Shown piece after piece: positions 44,231 to 53,651 of a stretch of DNA of 64,000 nt. Origin of the DNA: Olavius algarvensis Delta 4 endosymbiont (GTDB lineage Bacteria; Desulfobacterota; Desulfobacteria; Desulfobacterales; CAJINA01); NCBI GenBank assembly GCA_905176665.1, contig CAJINA010000157.1, positions 62,001 to 126,000 of the forward strand. The letters run 5' to 3'. The notes beneath the pieces are model-generated. The model was not told where the DNA came from, did no database searches, and was given only the letters and a program-made list of their open reading frames with translations. A program made the position numbers and the translations under genes. How positions within the stretch are numbered: the stretch's first letter is position 1; each line of letters starts with the position of its first letter.

Positions 44231-45195
44231 GGGAAGCTTTAATAAGAACCGAGGGGCTGCAGGTACACTTTCCCATCAAGAAGGGGCTGTTTTCCAGGAC
44301 GATTGGGCATGTGTATGCCGTAGATGGGGTAGACTTCTCGCTGGAGAAGGGCGAAACCCTGGGTATTGTCGGTGAATCCGGTTGCGGCAAGACCACCGCC
44401 GGTATGGCCGTAATGGGGCTTACCCCGCCGACCGGCGGTACCGTCTGGTTTAAAGGGCAGGCTATGCACGCGATGGAGGCCGGGGAGCTGCGTCAGGTCC
44501 GGCGCCAGATGCAATTGATCTTTCAAGACCCTTATTCATCTCTCAACCCGCGTATGACTGTTAACCAGATCCTCGCCGATCCCATGGACGTACACCAAAT
44601 TTACACCGGGCGGGAACGGGCGGAGCGCCTGGTATTTTTACTGGAGACCGTGGGATTGAATCCGGAGCAGGGCGCTCGCTATCCGCACGAATTTTCAGGC
44701 GGACAGCGACAGCGGATCGGCATTGCCCGGGCGTTGGCCCTGGATCCTGTTGTAATCATCGGCGACGAGCCGGTGTCGGCCCTGGATGTCTCCATCCAGG
44801 CCCAGATCATCAACCTGCTGCTGGAACTCAAGCGTGAATTCGATCTTTCCCTGTTGATCATTTCGCACGATCTGGCGGTTGTGGAATACCTGTGTGACCG
44901 CATCCTGGTTATGTACCTGGGCAAGGCCATCGAACAGGCGCCCTATGCCGCCCTTTACGGCGACCCCAAGCACCCCTACACCCGGGCTTTGTTGTCGGCG
45001 GCCCCGGTGTCGGATCCGCTGCGGGAGAAAAACCGGATCATATTGAAAGGTGACGTGCCCAGCCCCATCAATCCGCCGACCGGATGTCGGTTTCACACCC
45101 GCTGCCCAGAGAAAATGACAATTTGTGAAACAGTGGAACCCCCGTTTAAAAAGTTGCAGGACGATCACTACACGGCCTGCCATTTATACCCTTAA
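44227..45195 (+). CDS. dppF: Peptide ABC transporter ATP-binding protein DppF
   Basis: The 322-residue protein has Walker A GESGCGKTTAGMAVM, signature FSGGQRQRIGIARALALDP and Walker B VIIGDEPVSALDVSIQAQI. Its start [20 protein letters not shown] and the GCRFHTRCPEKMTICET tail are typical of DppF/OppF. It partners DppD in hydrolysing ATP for the transporter. The overlap of four bases with dppD supports coupled translation. Confidence 0.94.
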   Translation: MREALIRTEGLQVHFPIKKGLFSRTIGHVYAVDGVDFSLEKGETLGIVGESGCGKTTAGMAVMGLTPPTGGTVWFKGQAMHAMEAGELRQVRRQMQLIFQDPYSSLNPRMTVNQILADPMDVHQIYTGRERAERLVFLLETVGLNPEQGARYPHEFSGGQRQRIGIARALALDPVVIIGDEPVSALDVSIQAQIINLLLELKREFDLSLLIISHDLAVVEYLCDRILVMYLGKAIEQAPYAALYGDPKHPYTRALLSAAPVSDPLREKNRIILKGDVPSPINPPTGCRFHTRCPEKMTICETVEPPFKKLQDDHYTACHLYP

Positions 45196-45261
45196 AATAG
45201 AGGGGATTTGAAAAAGGAATAGGAACGCTTAAATAAGAACCAACAAATGGAGGGAATCAAA

Positions 45262-46779
45262 ATGAGACGGTTAACCTTAATGACCCTGGTGGCGGCCCTG
45301 GTGCTGGCCCTGCCCACGATGGCCCTGGCCAAAGCGGACCTGGTGGTGGCCACGGACGCCCCGCCCAAATCTATGAATCCGCATGCGTATTCCTCGGATG
45401 CCAACCTTTCCTATATGTCCAACTTCTTCGATGGCTTGCTTCAACGCAAGGCCCCGGAGGGCAAACTGGCCCCGGCCCTGGCTACGAAGTGGAAACGGCT
45501 CGACGATGTGACCTGGAAATTCGAGCTGCGCAAGGGCGTCAAATTTCATAACGGCAACAAGTTTACGGCCGCCGACGTGAAGTTTACCTTCGAGCGCATG
45601 AAAGACCCCAAGTATTCCAAACTGCTTAACATTGCCAACTCTATCCAGTCCATCAAGGCGCCGAATGATTACATGGTGATCTTCAAGACCGTCAAACCGG
45701 TACCGTGGTTTGCGGAAACCATGCATATGAACTTCATCGTTGACATGGAGTCTTCCAAGGGTCGTGATGATGGCGATTACAACACGCGGCCCATCGGGAC
45801 GGGTGCCTACCAACTGGTGGAGTGGGTCAAAGGATCATATGTACGCATGAAGGCCAATCCCGACTACTGGGAAGGGGCTCCCAAGTATAAGACCGTTGAT
45901 ATCCGGCCCATCACCGAAGAAGCGACCCGTTTTGCGGCCCTGGCCGGCCGCCAGGTCGATATCGTCAACGGTGTCCCGGTCACACTCTTTGAACGGGTGA
46001 AACAAATGGGTCACGTCGAAATCATTGCCCGCCCGGCCCGCCGCTGCATCTACATGGGCATGAGCAACACGGCCGGCACGCCTTTTGCTGATCTGCGTGT
46101 GCGCCAGGCGATTGCCCATGCCATCAACGAAGAAGAAATCATCGCCAAGATAATGCGCGGCCAGGCCACGTTGGCCCATCAGGTTCCGGACGTCCCCACG
46201 GTCGGATACGACGCCAGCATCCAGCGGCTGCCCTATGACCCGGCCAAGGCCAAACAGCTGCTGGCCGCTGCCGGTTATGCCAACGGTTTCGATATTACCG
46301 TGGCCGGTCCCAATGACCGCTACGTCAACGACGAGAAAATCTGTGAAGCTGTGGCCAAGTATCTGGCCAAGGTGGGTCTGCAAGTGAAGCTGGATGTGAA
46401 ACCCAAGTCGATTTTCTTCGACGAACTGACCGATTACAAACACCAGTTCTACCTGATCGGCTGGTTCGACGGCTCCTTTGATTTTGGTCGCTCCACGGAA
46501 AAACTGCTCCACACCCCGAATAAGGATATGGGCATGGGCACCTACAATGGGGGCAAGTTCTCCAATGGAGATCTGGATGGGCAGATCATTGCCTCATCTT
46601 CCATCCTGGATCGGGCGGAGCGCGAAAAGGCGCTGCAGGCAATCAACCGCATGTCCGTCAAGGAAGTGGCCTGGATTCCGCTGCACTACCAGCAGGACAT
46701 CTTTGCCGTCGTCAAGGGCAAGAATGTGAAGTTTACGCCGCGCTCCGACCGTTGGATCGTAGCGAAAGAAATTCGTTAA
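45262..46779 (+). CDS. dppA: Peptide ABC transporter substrate-binding protein DppA
   Basis: The true start is the ATG preceded by GGAGGG at the right distance (MRRLTLMTLVAALVLALPTM), giving 505 residues and a signal peptide cleaved near ALA. The family 5 signature is visible as APALATKWKRLDDVTWKFEL, then RKGVKFHNGNKFTAADVKFTFERM. It binds peptides or related solutes in the periplasm and delivers them to DppBC. The order in the operon is unusual but not rare: M20 peptidase, DppD, DppF, DppA, DppB, DppC. Confidence 0.93.
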   Translation: MRRLTLMTLVAALVLALPTMALAKADLVVATDAPPKSMNPHAYSSDANLSYMSNFFDGLLQRKAPEGKLAPALATKWKRLDDVTWKFELRKGVKFHNGNKFTAADVKFTFERMKDPKYSKLLNIANSIQSIKAPNDYMVIFKTVKPVPWFAETMHMNFIVDMESSKGRDDGDYNTRPIGTGAYQLVEWVKGSYVRMKANPDYWEGAPKYKTVDIRPITEEATRFAALAGRQVDIVNGVPVTLFERVKQMGHVEIIARPARRCIYMGMSNTAGTPFADLRVRQAIAHAINEEEIIAKIMRGQATLAHQVPDVPTVGYDASIQRLPYDPAKAKQLLAAAGYANGFDITVAGPNDRYVNDEKICEAVAKYLAKVGLQVKLDVKPKSIFFDELTDYKHQFYLIGWFDGSFDFGRSTEKLLHTPNKDMGMGTYNGGKFSNGDLDGQIIASSSILDRAEREKALQAINRMSVKEVAWIPLHYQQDIFAVVKGKNVKFTPRSDRWIVAKEIR

Positions 46780-46793
46780 CCCTGTAACCGCGA

Positions 46794-46814
46794 GGGGGCT
46801 GCCCGGCAGCCCCC
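46794..46814 (+). promoter_or_regulatory. Stable hairpin between dppA and dppB
   Basis: GGGGGCTGC and GCAGCCCCC form a perfect 9-bp stem with a three-base loop, 14 bases after the dppA stop and 9 bases before the dppB ATG. There is no T-run, so it is not a normal terminator. In binding-protein-dependent transport operons such a hairpin commonly protects the binding-protein mRNA 3' end and lowers permease synthesis. The dppB start shows no clear ribosome site, which fits this. Confidence 0.65.
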
Positions 46815-46823
46815 CATTTCGAC

Positions 46824-47789
46824 ATGGCCACTTATATTACCCGAAGACTGCTCCAGGGGGTTGTGGTCCTCCTGCTGGTTTCCATGGTCTGTTTCGTCAT
46901 GTTCCGCTACACTGGCGATCCGGTGCTGATGTTGGCCGGCAAATATGCCACCCAGGCGGAACGCGAGCAGGTCCGCAAGGCCTATGGCCTGGATCGACCC
47001 GTATACGAACAGTACCTGACCTTTCTCAAAGGGTTGACCCGGGGAGATTTCGGGCGGTCCTACGTCAGCCAGATCGACGCTCTGGACATGATCCTGGAGA
47101 GGTTCCCCGCCACCTTCGAGTTGGCCCTGACGGCCATTTCCATCTCTTTCATTCTTGGGGTTGGCCTGGGGGTGGTGGTAGCGGTGCGACCTAAAGGCGC
47201 TGTGAGCCGGATGATTATGGCTGGTTCGCTGTTCGGGATTTCGATACCGACCTTTCTCATCGGTATCTTACTGGTCATGGCCTTTTCCGTGTACCTTAAT
47301 TTACTCCCGCCTTTTGGACGCGGCGACACGGTCCAGATAGGTTTCTGGCGTACAGGTTTGTTAACCCTTTCCGGCTGGAAGCATATCCTTCTGCCTGCCC
47401 TGACCCTGTCCGGCTACCAGCTGGCTGTTTTACTACGTTTGACGCGGGCAGGTATGCGGGAAACTCTGACCGAAGAGTATATCAAGACGGCCTGGGCCAA
47501 AGGGCTTTCCCCGGCCAAGGTCATTCTCAAGCACGCCCTGCGGAATGTGTTGATTCCTGTGGTGACCATTGCCGGGCTCTCTTTTGGTGAACTCATCGCC
47601 TTTTCCATTGTCACGGAGACGATTTTCCAGTGGCCGGGTATGGGCAACCTTTTACTGACCTCCATTTTCGAGACCGATCAACCGATTATCGTAACGTATA
47701 TCATGCTGGCCGCGTTTATTATCCTGACCATCAATATTCTGGTGGATCTGCTGTACGCGGTGTTGAACCCCCGGATACGCTATGACTAA
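46824..47789 (+). CDS. dppB: Peptide ABC transporter permease DppB
   Basis: The 321-residue protein has six predicted helices. TYITRRLLQGVVVLLLVSMV opens it as in DppB/OppB, and the coupling-helix segment TEEYIKTAWAKGLSPAKVILKHALRN is the EAA loop that touches the ATPases. It pairs with DppC to form the channel. No obvious ribosome site precedes the ATG because of the intergenic hairpin. It overlaps dppC by eight bases. Confidence 0.93.
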   Translation: MATYITRRLLQGVVVLLLVSMVCFVMFRYTGDPVLMLAGKYATQAEREQVRKAYGLDRPVYEQYLTFLKGLTRGDFGRSYVSQIDALDMILERFPATFELALTAISISFILGVGLGVVVAVRPKGAVSRMIMAGSLFGISIPTFLIGILLVMAFSVYLNLLPPFGRGDTVQIGFWRTGLLTLSGWKHILLPALTLSGYQLAVLLRLTRAGMRETLTEEYIKTAWAKGLSPAKVILKHALRNVLIPVVTIAGLSFGELIAFSIVTETIFQWPGMGNLLLTSIFETDQPIIVTYIMLAAFIILTINILVDLLYAVLNPRIRYD

Positions 47790-48654
47790 ATGGCTTAAAT
47801 CGCGACGCATGCAAAGTTTCCTGGGCGATCCTTCCGCCCTGGTTGGCAGCGCCCTGCTGCTCGGTTTCTTGTTCGGGGCCATCTTTGCACCGCTGGTGGC
47901 GCCCATGGATCCCTACGACCTGACCAAGGTGGATCTGGCCAATTTCTTAATACCGCCGGCCTGGATGGAGGGTGGTGTAAGCGATTTTCCACTGGGAACC
48001 GATGACCAGGGACGTGGGATTTGGTCCACCATTCTTTACGGACTGCGAACATCGTTGATTGTCGGTGTGTCCGTGGTGGCCATTTCCAGCGTCATCGGCA
48101 TTGTCCTGGGCATGCTGGGGGCCTACTATGGCGGGCTGCTGGATGCCTTTATCATGCGGGCGGCCGATACCGTTTTCGCCTTTTCCACCACCCTGCTGGC
48201 GGTCCTGCTGCTGGGCATGTTTGAAACCCGGGGAATTTTTACGGTTATCGTGGCCATCTGCATTGCCGACTGGGTCAAGTACGCCCGAACCATCCGGGGC
48301 AGCGTACTGGAGACAAAGGACAACGCGTATGTCCTGGCGGCCAGTGCCTCCGGCGCAAAGGATGCCCGCATCCTGTTTCGCCACATCCTGCCCAATGCCC
48401 TCCCGCCTATTTTCGTGGTCATGGCCGTGGACATGGCGGTGGTGATCATGCTCGAAGCCACCCTGAGTTTTCTCGGCGTGGGGGTGCCCCTGACCGAACC
48501 CTCCCTGGGGATGATGATTTCCATCGGCAAAAACTACGTCTATGCCGGCATGTGGTGGATGGTGGTTTTTCCCGGCGCCACCCTGATAGCCATGGTGGTG
48601 GGGATCAATTTGTTTGCCGATTGGTTACGCGAAGAACTTAATCCAAAATTGTAA
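47782..48654 (+). CDS. dppC: Peptide ABC transporter permease DppC
   Basis: The 290-residue protein has the N-terminal DppC extension (FLGDPSALVGSALLLGFLFG, then APMDPYDLTKVDL) and PLGTDDQGRGIWSTILYGLRTSL, a DppC signature. The EAA loop is NAYVLAASASGAKDARILFRHILPNALPP. It completes the transporter as the last gene of the operon. After its end there is a 392 bp gap containing a repeat but no gene. Confidence 0.93.
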   Translation: MTKWLKSRRMQSFLGDPSALVGSALLLGFLFGAIFAPLVAPMDPYDLTKVDLANFLIPPAWMEGGVSDFPLGTDDQGRGIWSTILYGLRTSLIVGVSVVAISSVIGIVLGMLGAYYGGLLDAFIMRAADTVFAFSTTLLAVLLLGMFETRGIFTVIVAICIADWVKYARTIRGSVLETKDNAYVLAASASGAKDARILFRHILPNALPPIFVVMAVDMAVVIMLEATLSFLGVGVPLTEPSLGMMISIGKNYVYAGMWWMVVFPGATLIAMVVGINLFADWLREELNPKL

Positions 48655-48795
48655 TGTTCGGATCTGGTGTAATGTAGTTATTCCCCTTTGGCACCAGTGT
48701 CGAAGAATTTTTATCGATTTCAGGTGAAGCAAATGCCTGCCATAGCACAAGCCAGCCAGTCCAGATCAGCATTCATGCATTCATCATTTTGTTCA

Positions 48796-48817
48796 TTTTC
48801 TTTCGCGTGAAAGAAAA
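48796..48817. repeat. TTTTCTTTC/GAAAGAAAA palindrome in a dispersed repeat region
   Basis: TTTTCTTTC and GAAAGAAAA form a perfect 9-bp stem with the loop GCGT. The bases after it (ACGAACCAAAAGAAAAGCC, then GGCGGGCGCTCTGAAACTCG) resemble a repeat often found between genes in many proteobacteria. The T/A-rich stem with a T-rich strand could serve as terminator for the dppC side. It occupies part of the gap from 48655 to 49046, in which I see no gene. Confidence 0.5.
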
Positions 48818-49046
48818 CGAACCAAAAGAAAAGCCAGTGGTACGCGGCCCTGCGGGCTGCCCTGTGCTTCTCGAAGCGGGCGGGCGCTCTGAAACTCGCT
48901 GGTGCTCAAACAGTCAGAGCGCCTGTTTCGCCCCCTTCTGCGATGCTCGGCGCGTCCCAAAGGGTGGAAGGTCAAAACCAAATAGATTGTTTCAAATGTG
49001 GATAGGGGCTCGTTGGCATGTTCACAAGATTCCGTGGCTTTACTAT

Positions 49047-52046
49047 TTAAGGTGAGGTTTTAAGTGGGGCGACATAATCCACCGTCAGGGTGACGGCTCC
49101 GAAATCTTCGTCCACTTTTCCCTTCAAAACAAAGGGCCGGCTACGGTCGAGCATGGCGCAGAACCGGCTGTAGGCCTCGGGAAAGAAAGTGGTTTCCACG
49201 AGGCCGGTTTCATCTTCGAACGTCAGAAATTCCATGGGATCGCCATGTTTGGTGTGCACCACTTTGCCGGTGATCAGCAATCCGGCCATAGTAACGCGGC
49301 GGCCGGAATGGCGTTTCAGGTTTTTGGATTTTACAATCCCAAGGCGATTTACATCTCTGGCGAATAGCGTCATCGGGTGCCGGCGGCATAAAAAGCCCAG
49401 GACCGTGTATTCTCGCCGCAGGTTTTCCCTGGGGTCGTCTTCCGGGAATTTCGGTTTTGCAACCGGTGTCGCCCGGTCGAACAACCCCGGTGGTTTGGCG
49501 GGGTTTTGCCGGGACTTGATCCAGCAGGCCAGCTCCCATAGCAGTTCGCTGCGGCTGCCGCCCGCGTGCAGAACGTCGCAGGCGCCGGCGTGGATCATGG
49601 CCCGGGCTTCCGGTTCGTCCGGGCGGACGCGTCTTAAAAAATCACCCATACTCTTAAATGGCCGGGCCTGTCTGAGGGCCACGATGCGGTGCCTGGTTTT
49701 CTGGCCCAGGTGCTTTAAAGAAAGCCAGCCCACGCGCATGGTATTGCCCTGGCCGGTCCAGCGGATATCGCTGGCGTTCACGTCCGGCGGCCGGATGGTG
49801 ACGCCCATGCGCCGGGCCTCGGAGACATAGGCAAAGGTACTGTAAAAGCCGCCCATGTTGCTGATGACCGCGGCCATGAATTCGGCCGGGAAGTGGGTTT
49901 TCAGGTAGGCCGCCTGGAAGGAGACCCGGGCGTAGCTGGCGCTGTGCGGTTTACAGAAACTGTAGCCGGAAAAACTCATCATCATGTCCCAGACCGCGGC
50001 GATCTGCCGGTTGGTGACCCCTTTGGCCCGGGCCCCCATGACAAATTGCTTTTTGTAATCTTCCAGCTTGCGGCCCGGGTCTTTTTTAGACATGATTTTA
50101 CGCAGGCCGTCGGCTTCTGCCGCCGAGAAGCCGGCCAGGGCTTCCGCCGTGCGGGAAACATCTTCCTGGTAGACCATAATCCCGTAGGTTTCCGCGAGGA
50201 CATCCTCGAGCAGGGGGTGGGTCGGCTCCCACTGTCCGCCGTGCAGCCGCCGGACATATTCACGGATGAATTCATTGGCGGCCGGCCGGATAATGCTGCT
50301 GTGGATCACCAGGTGCTCGAAATCGCCTACCCGGGCCTTTTGCTGCAAAAGGCGGGTGGCCGGGCTTTCGATATAGAAACAGCCCATGGTTTTGCCGGCC
50401 GCCACCGCTTTTTGGGTGGCTGGATCGCTTTCCGGGTCCCAGCGGCGCTCGTCGAAATGGGTACCGTTTTGCCGCAGGTTGGCGATGGCGTCCCGGATGA
50501 CACCGAGGCTGCGGTTGCCCAGCAGGTCGATCTTGACCAGGCCGGCCTCCTCGGTGGCGTCTTTTTCCCACTGGATAATGGGGACCCCTTTGGGGGCCTT
50601 TTCAACCGGGACGTGGTTGTCGATGCGGTCCGGTGCAATCACCACGCCTCCCGGGTGGACCGACAGGTAGCGGGGGATGCCGATAATCCGCTGGGCGATG
50701 CCGATAATCTCCGGCCAGGGATGCGGAAAGTCGACGCCTTTGAAAACCGGCAGGGTCTGCATGTATTCGAGCAGATCGTTTTCCGATTTCAGGCGGTGCC
50801 AGAACCACGGCAGTCGCTTGGAGATCTGGCCGATTTCCCGGTCGGTCAGACCGTAGACCCGGGCCACTTCCCGGATGGCCATGCGCGGCTGGAACGCCAC
50901 GTGGTTACAGACCATGGCGGCCTGGCCATCGTATTGCGCCAAAACCGTTTCCAGGACGTCGTCCCTTTCATCCCAGGCAAAGTCCACATCAATGTCCGGC
51001 GGATCGGTCCGGCCGGGATTCAGGAAGCGTTCGAAATAGAGATTGTACCGGATCGGGCAGACATTGGTGATCTTCAGGCAGTAAGCCACCAGTGAGGCGG
51101 CCCCGCTGCCCCGGCCGCAGATGCGCGGGCTGAGCGACACGATATCCCGCACCACCAGGAAATAGGACGAAAATCCCATGCGCGCGATGACGGCCAGCTC
51201 ATGTTCCAGCCGTTCCACCACGGTTTCCGGCAGGTCATGGCCATAGCGCTCCCGGGCGCCTGTGTACGCGTCGCGCTTAAGCCGTGCGATGGCATTTTCA
51301 GCCGGCTTGCCTGACCAGGGCGGCAGCACCAGCGAACGATCGGGGGTTGAAAACGTGAACCGGTCGGCCAGATCCCGGGTGGTCCTGACAGTTTCCGGCC
51401 AAGCTTCGAAGCGACGGGCATATTCTTCCGGAGAAGCCAGCCAGGCTTCCGGGGGGGCGACGTCCTCGGCCGGCAGCCGTGACAGGGAGGTGTTGCGATC
51501 AATGGCCCTCAGCATGCGGTGCAGGGTCACATCTTCCGGTCGGGTGAAGAAGCTTCCCGGGGTTGCCACCGCGGGGATGCCGGTTTTGCGCGCCAGCTTG
51601 ATGAGCTGCAGGCCGCGCCCGGAAGGTCTTCGCGGCAGGGCCGCAGCCACGGCGGCACCGGCGGCGTGCAGGTCCGCCAGCAGGGTGGCATCGGTGGACA
51701 GGATCACCAGGCCGGCAGCCAGCTCTCGCAAGGCCGCTGCCAGGTAAAACGGTTTCTTGCGATGCCGCCGGGTGATCAGGCGGCACAGGTTGCGGTAACC
51801 GGTCTCGTTTTCTACCAGGCAGACGGCCCTGAGGTCTGCGTCCGGCTGGGTGATCTCCGCCCCGATAATGGGCGTGATACCGGTCCGGCGGCAGGCGGTG
51901 ATAAACGGCCAGAGGCCATACAGGTTGTCCGTATCGGTCAGGGCCAGGCGGGTGTAACCCATTTCCCGGGCGGCCGTGCAGATCTCCTGCGGTGAGGCGG
52001 TGCCCCACATGAGGGAATAGTAAGACCGGACGGTAAGAGGGATCAT
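49047..52046 (-). CDS. dnaE2: Error-prone DNA polymerase III alpha subunit DnaE2
   Basis: The 999-residue protein is a C-family polymerase, shorter than DnaE1 and close to DnaE2. The catalytic aspartates are in PPDIDVDFAWDERDD and, later, LVKIDLLGNRSL; GRGSGAASLVAYCL is the palm glycine motif. The N-terminal PHP domain starts VRSYYSLMWG in place of the usual HxH motif, so it has lost metal ligands and probably proofreading. An OB fold (TMAGLLITGKVVHTKHGDPM) ends the protein. DnaE2 performs translesion synthesis with ImuB after damage. The Y-family gene lies upstream on the same strand (377 bp gap). Confidence 0.88.
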   Translation of the reverse strand: MIPLTVRSYYSLMWGTASPQEICTAAREMGYTRLALTDTDNLYGLWPFITACRRTGITPIIGAEITQPDADLRAVCLVENETGYRNLCRLITRRHRKKPFYLAAALRELAAGLVILSTDATLLADLHAAGAAVAAALPRRPSGRGLQLIKLARKTGIPAVATPGSFFTRPEDVTLHRMLRAIDRNTSLSRLPAEDVAPPEAWLASPEEYARRFEAWPETVRTTRDLADRFTFSTPDRSLVLPPWSGKPAENAIARLKRDAYTGARERYGHDLPETVVERLEHELAVIARMGFSSYFLVVRDIVSLSPRICGRGSGAASLVAYCLKITNVCPIRYNLYFERFLNPGRTDPPDIDVDFAWDERDDVLETVLAQYDGQAAMVCNHVAFQPRMAIREVARVYGLTDREIGQISKRLPWFWHRLKSENDLLEYMQTLPVFKGVDFPHPWPEIIGIAQRIIGIPRYLSVHPGGVVIAPDRIDNHVPVEKAPKGVPIIQWEKDATEEAGLVKIDLLGNRSLGVIRDAIANLRQNGTHFDERRWDPESDPATQKAVAAGKTMGCFYIESPATRLLQQKARVGDFEHLVIHSSIIRPAANEFIREYVRRLHGGQWEPTHPLLEDVLAETYGIMVYQEDVSRTAEALAGFSAAEADGLRKIMSKKDPGRKLEDYKKQFVMGARAKGVTNRQIAAVWDMMMSFSGYSFCKPHSASYARVSFQAAYLKTHFPAEFMAAVISNMGGFYSTFAYVSEARRMGVTIRPPDVNASDIRWTGQGNTMRVGWLSLKHLGQKTRHRIVALRQARPFKSMGDFLRRVRPDEPEARAMIHAGACDVLHAGGSRSELLWELACWIKSRQNPAKPPGLFDRATPVAKPKFPEDDPRENLRREYTVLGFLCRRHPMTLFARDVNRLGIVKSKNLKRHSGRRVTMAGLLITGKVVHTKHGDPMEFLTFEDETGLVETTFFPEAYSRFCAMLDRSRPFVLKGKVDEDFGAVTLTVDYVAPLKTSP

Positions 52047-52172
52047 GGGAAACCTCTAAATCGAATATCCAATAGCCGGCAAGGAACCGAAGAATGTCCA
52101 GGGAAGCCATTTTGCCTAATACACGTGGTTCTTAGAACCAGGCCAGAGGTATTTGGCTGTGTCGTAAAAACA

Positions 52173-52347
52173 GTATTCTCGCGCAGAGGCGCAGAGGCGC
52201 GGAGAAAACCACGAATAGTTCCGGCTTTGCCGGATAAAACCAAAAGGTCCTTGTAGCGGTAAGCTTTGAAAGGGTTTTCGCACGATAGTGCGACGCAACC
52301 CCGGTTTTGCTTTTCTCTGCGCCTCTGCGCCTTTGCGCGATGCATGG
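52173..52347. repeat. Family B repeat, copy B3
   Basis: The 175 bp element starts GTATTCTCGCGCAGAGGCGC and ends GCGCCTTTGCGCGATGCATGG, with arms that are near reverse complements. Inside are CCGGCTTTGCCGG and CGCACGATAGTGCG hairpins. It lies in the 377 bp gap between the dnaE2 and Y-family polymerase genes, so any transcript spanning the two would carry this large hairpin. Nothing else is visible there. Confidence 0.75.
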
Positions 52348-52423
52348 TTTGGCCTTTACAAATTCAGAAGAATGTAGCGATACTGCACTTGGACATTGAA
52401 TATTCTGCGATTCGCTTTTCGTC

Positions 52424-53596
52424 CTACACCACCAGCGTGCGGCCCACCTTGATTGCTTCTTTTCCAAACCGCCCGCGAATCGTGTCTATTGCCGCGACCA
52501 CGCCCGTGTCGATTCGCTCCTTTTCACGGTCTGCGGCGAACAGCGGCTGCTGGGCCGGGGGAAAGGTCAGGCGGTCACAGGTCAGGCGCAGGTGCCGGAT
52601 GCGTACGCGGCGGGTCCAGGCCAGGTCCAGCACTTTCCGGGCGGCGTTAAAGAGGCGACGGTCGTTGGCAGTGGCCGGTTTTACCCGCTGCTGGCGAAAC
52701 AGCCGGATGCCGTCAGAGTAATCGAGGGCGATCCGGATCAGTCCGGCCGCCAGGTTCTGGCGGCGCAATTCGATTCCGGCCCGCTCCACCAGGGTGTAAA
52801 GCACCGCGTTGATCCGGGCGGCGTTGTTGGTGTCGTTGCCGAAAGCGTGGCTTTGCTTAACGGACGGCGGCGTTTGCCCCACGGGCAGGACCGGGGAGGG
52901 GTCGATGCCGCGCACGGCACGATAGACGCACTGGTTGCGGGAACCGAAGAGAATGTCCAGCTGCGGCAGATCAAGTTGTGACACCTGCCCGGCCAGCAGC
53001 AGGTTGAGCTCCCGCAACCGCGCGAGGTCTTCCGGATCGAGGCCCGGTATCAAAAAGACCGGCAGGGGGCTGAGAAAGGTGGTTTCGTCGCCGGGGCGCA
53101 CGATGTATTCGCCGGTGGGTTTCACCGTGCGGGTGGCCACTTTGGCCACCAGCTTGTTGGGGGCCACGGACCAGACGGGACCGATACCCAGGTCGGCCCG
53201 GACTGCTTTCCGGATGCGCCAGGCCACGTCCCGGGGCGGGCCGAAGAGACGGCTGGTCCCGGTGGCATCGATAAACAGGTGCCCCTTGTGGTCGGTGACC
53301 TCGATCAATGGCGAAAAAGGCAGCGCACAGCGCACCAATCCGGTCATGGCCTGTTCGTAGCGGTCGGGATGCGGCGGCAGGACCACGGCATCGGGGCAGC
53401 GCCGCAACGCGCGGCGCAGGGCCATGTCCTTGCGGACACCGGACTGGTAAGCCTCTTCGCTCATGTCGTAGACCGTGGCCCGCAGCGCACCTTCCGGGGC
53501 GATAATGACCGGCCGCTCGCGCAATCGGCTGTCCACCACCCGTTCCACCGCCACGGCAAAGTCGGCAACGTTTATATGTATTATGGCTCTTTCCAC
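52424..53596 (-). CDS. Y-family DNA polymerase homologue lacking catalytic acids (ImuB-like)
   Basis: I start at the GTG giving MERAIIHINVADFAVAVERV (390 residues). The fold is Y-family: palm with FIDATGTSRLFGPP, fingers, a helix-hairpin-helix (VFLIPGLDPEDLARLRELNL) and a little-finger domain. The first catalytic Asp of the HxDxDxF motif is N9. The SxDE pair is missing; by position it is replaced by G105-H106. It is therefore almost certainly inactive as a polymerase, which defines ImuB. QQPLF near the C terminus fits a beta-clamp motif. With dnaE2 and lexA nearby it belongs to a mutasome, though no imuA is seen here. Confidence 0.82.
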   Translation of the reverse strand: MERAIIHINVADFAVAVERVVDSRLRERPVIIAPEGALRATVYDMSEEAYQSGVRKDMALRRALRRCPDAVVLPPHPDRYEQAMTGLVRCALPFSPLIEVTDHKGHLFIDATGTSRLFGPPRDVAWRIRKAVRADLGIGPVWSVAPNKLVAKVATRTVKPTGEYIVRPGDETTFLSPLPVFLIPGLDPEDLARLRELNLLLAGQVSQLDLPQLDILFGSRNQCVYRAVRGIDPSPVLPVGQTPPSVKQSHAFGNDTNNAARINAVLYTLVERAGIELRRQNLAAGLIRIALDYSDGIRLFRQQRVKPATANDRRLFNAARKVLDLAWTRRVRIRHLRLTCDRLTFPPAQQPLFAADREKERIDTGVVAAIDTIRGRFGKEAIKVGRTLVV

Positions 53597-53651
53597 GTTA
53601 TTAAAACCCGACACAAAACCAATCTTTGCGCGCAAAGACCGGGCTTAACCG

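Noticed and set aside
48655-49046. A gene in the gap after dppC
   Set aside because: Open frames of 62-88 codons exist on both strands, but they cover a common intergenic repeat (TTTTCTTTC/GAAAGAAAA) and show no family motif.
49893-51095. A 400-codon open frame on the + strand inside dnaE2
   Set aside because: It is antisense to clear catalytic DnaE2 sequence, has a low-complexity Gly/Asp/His composition typical of a shadow frame in GC-rich DNA, and no family motif.
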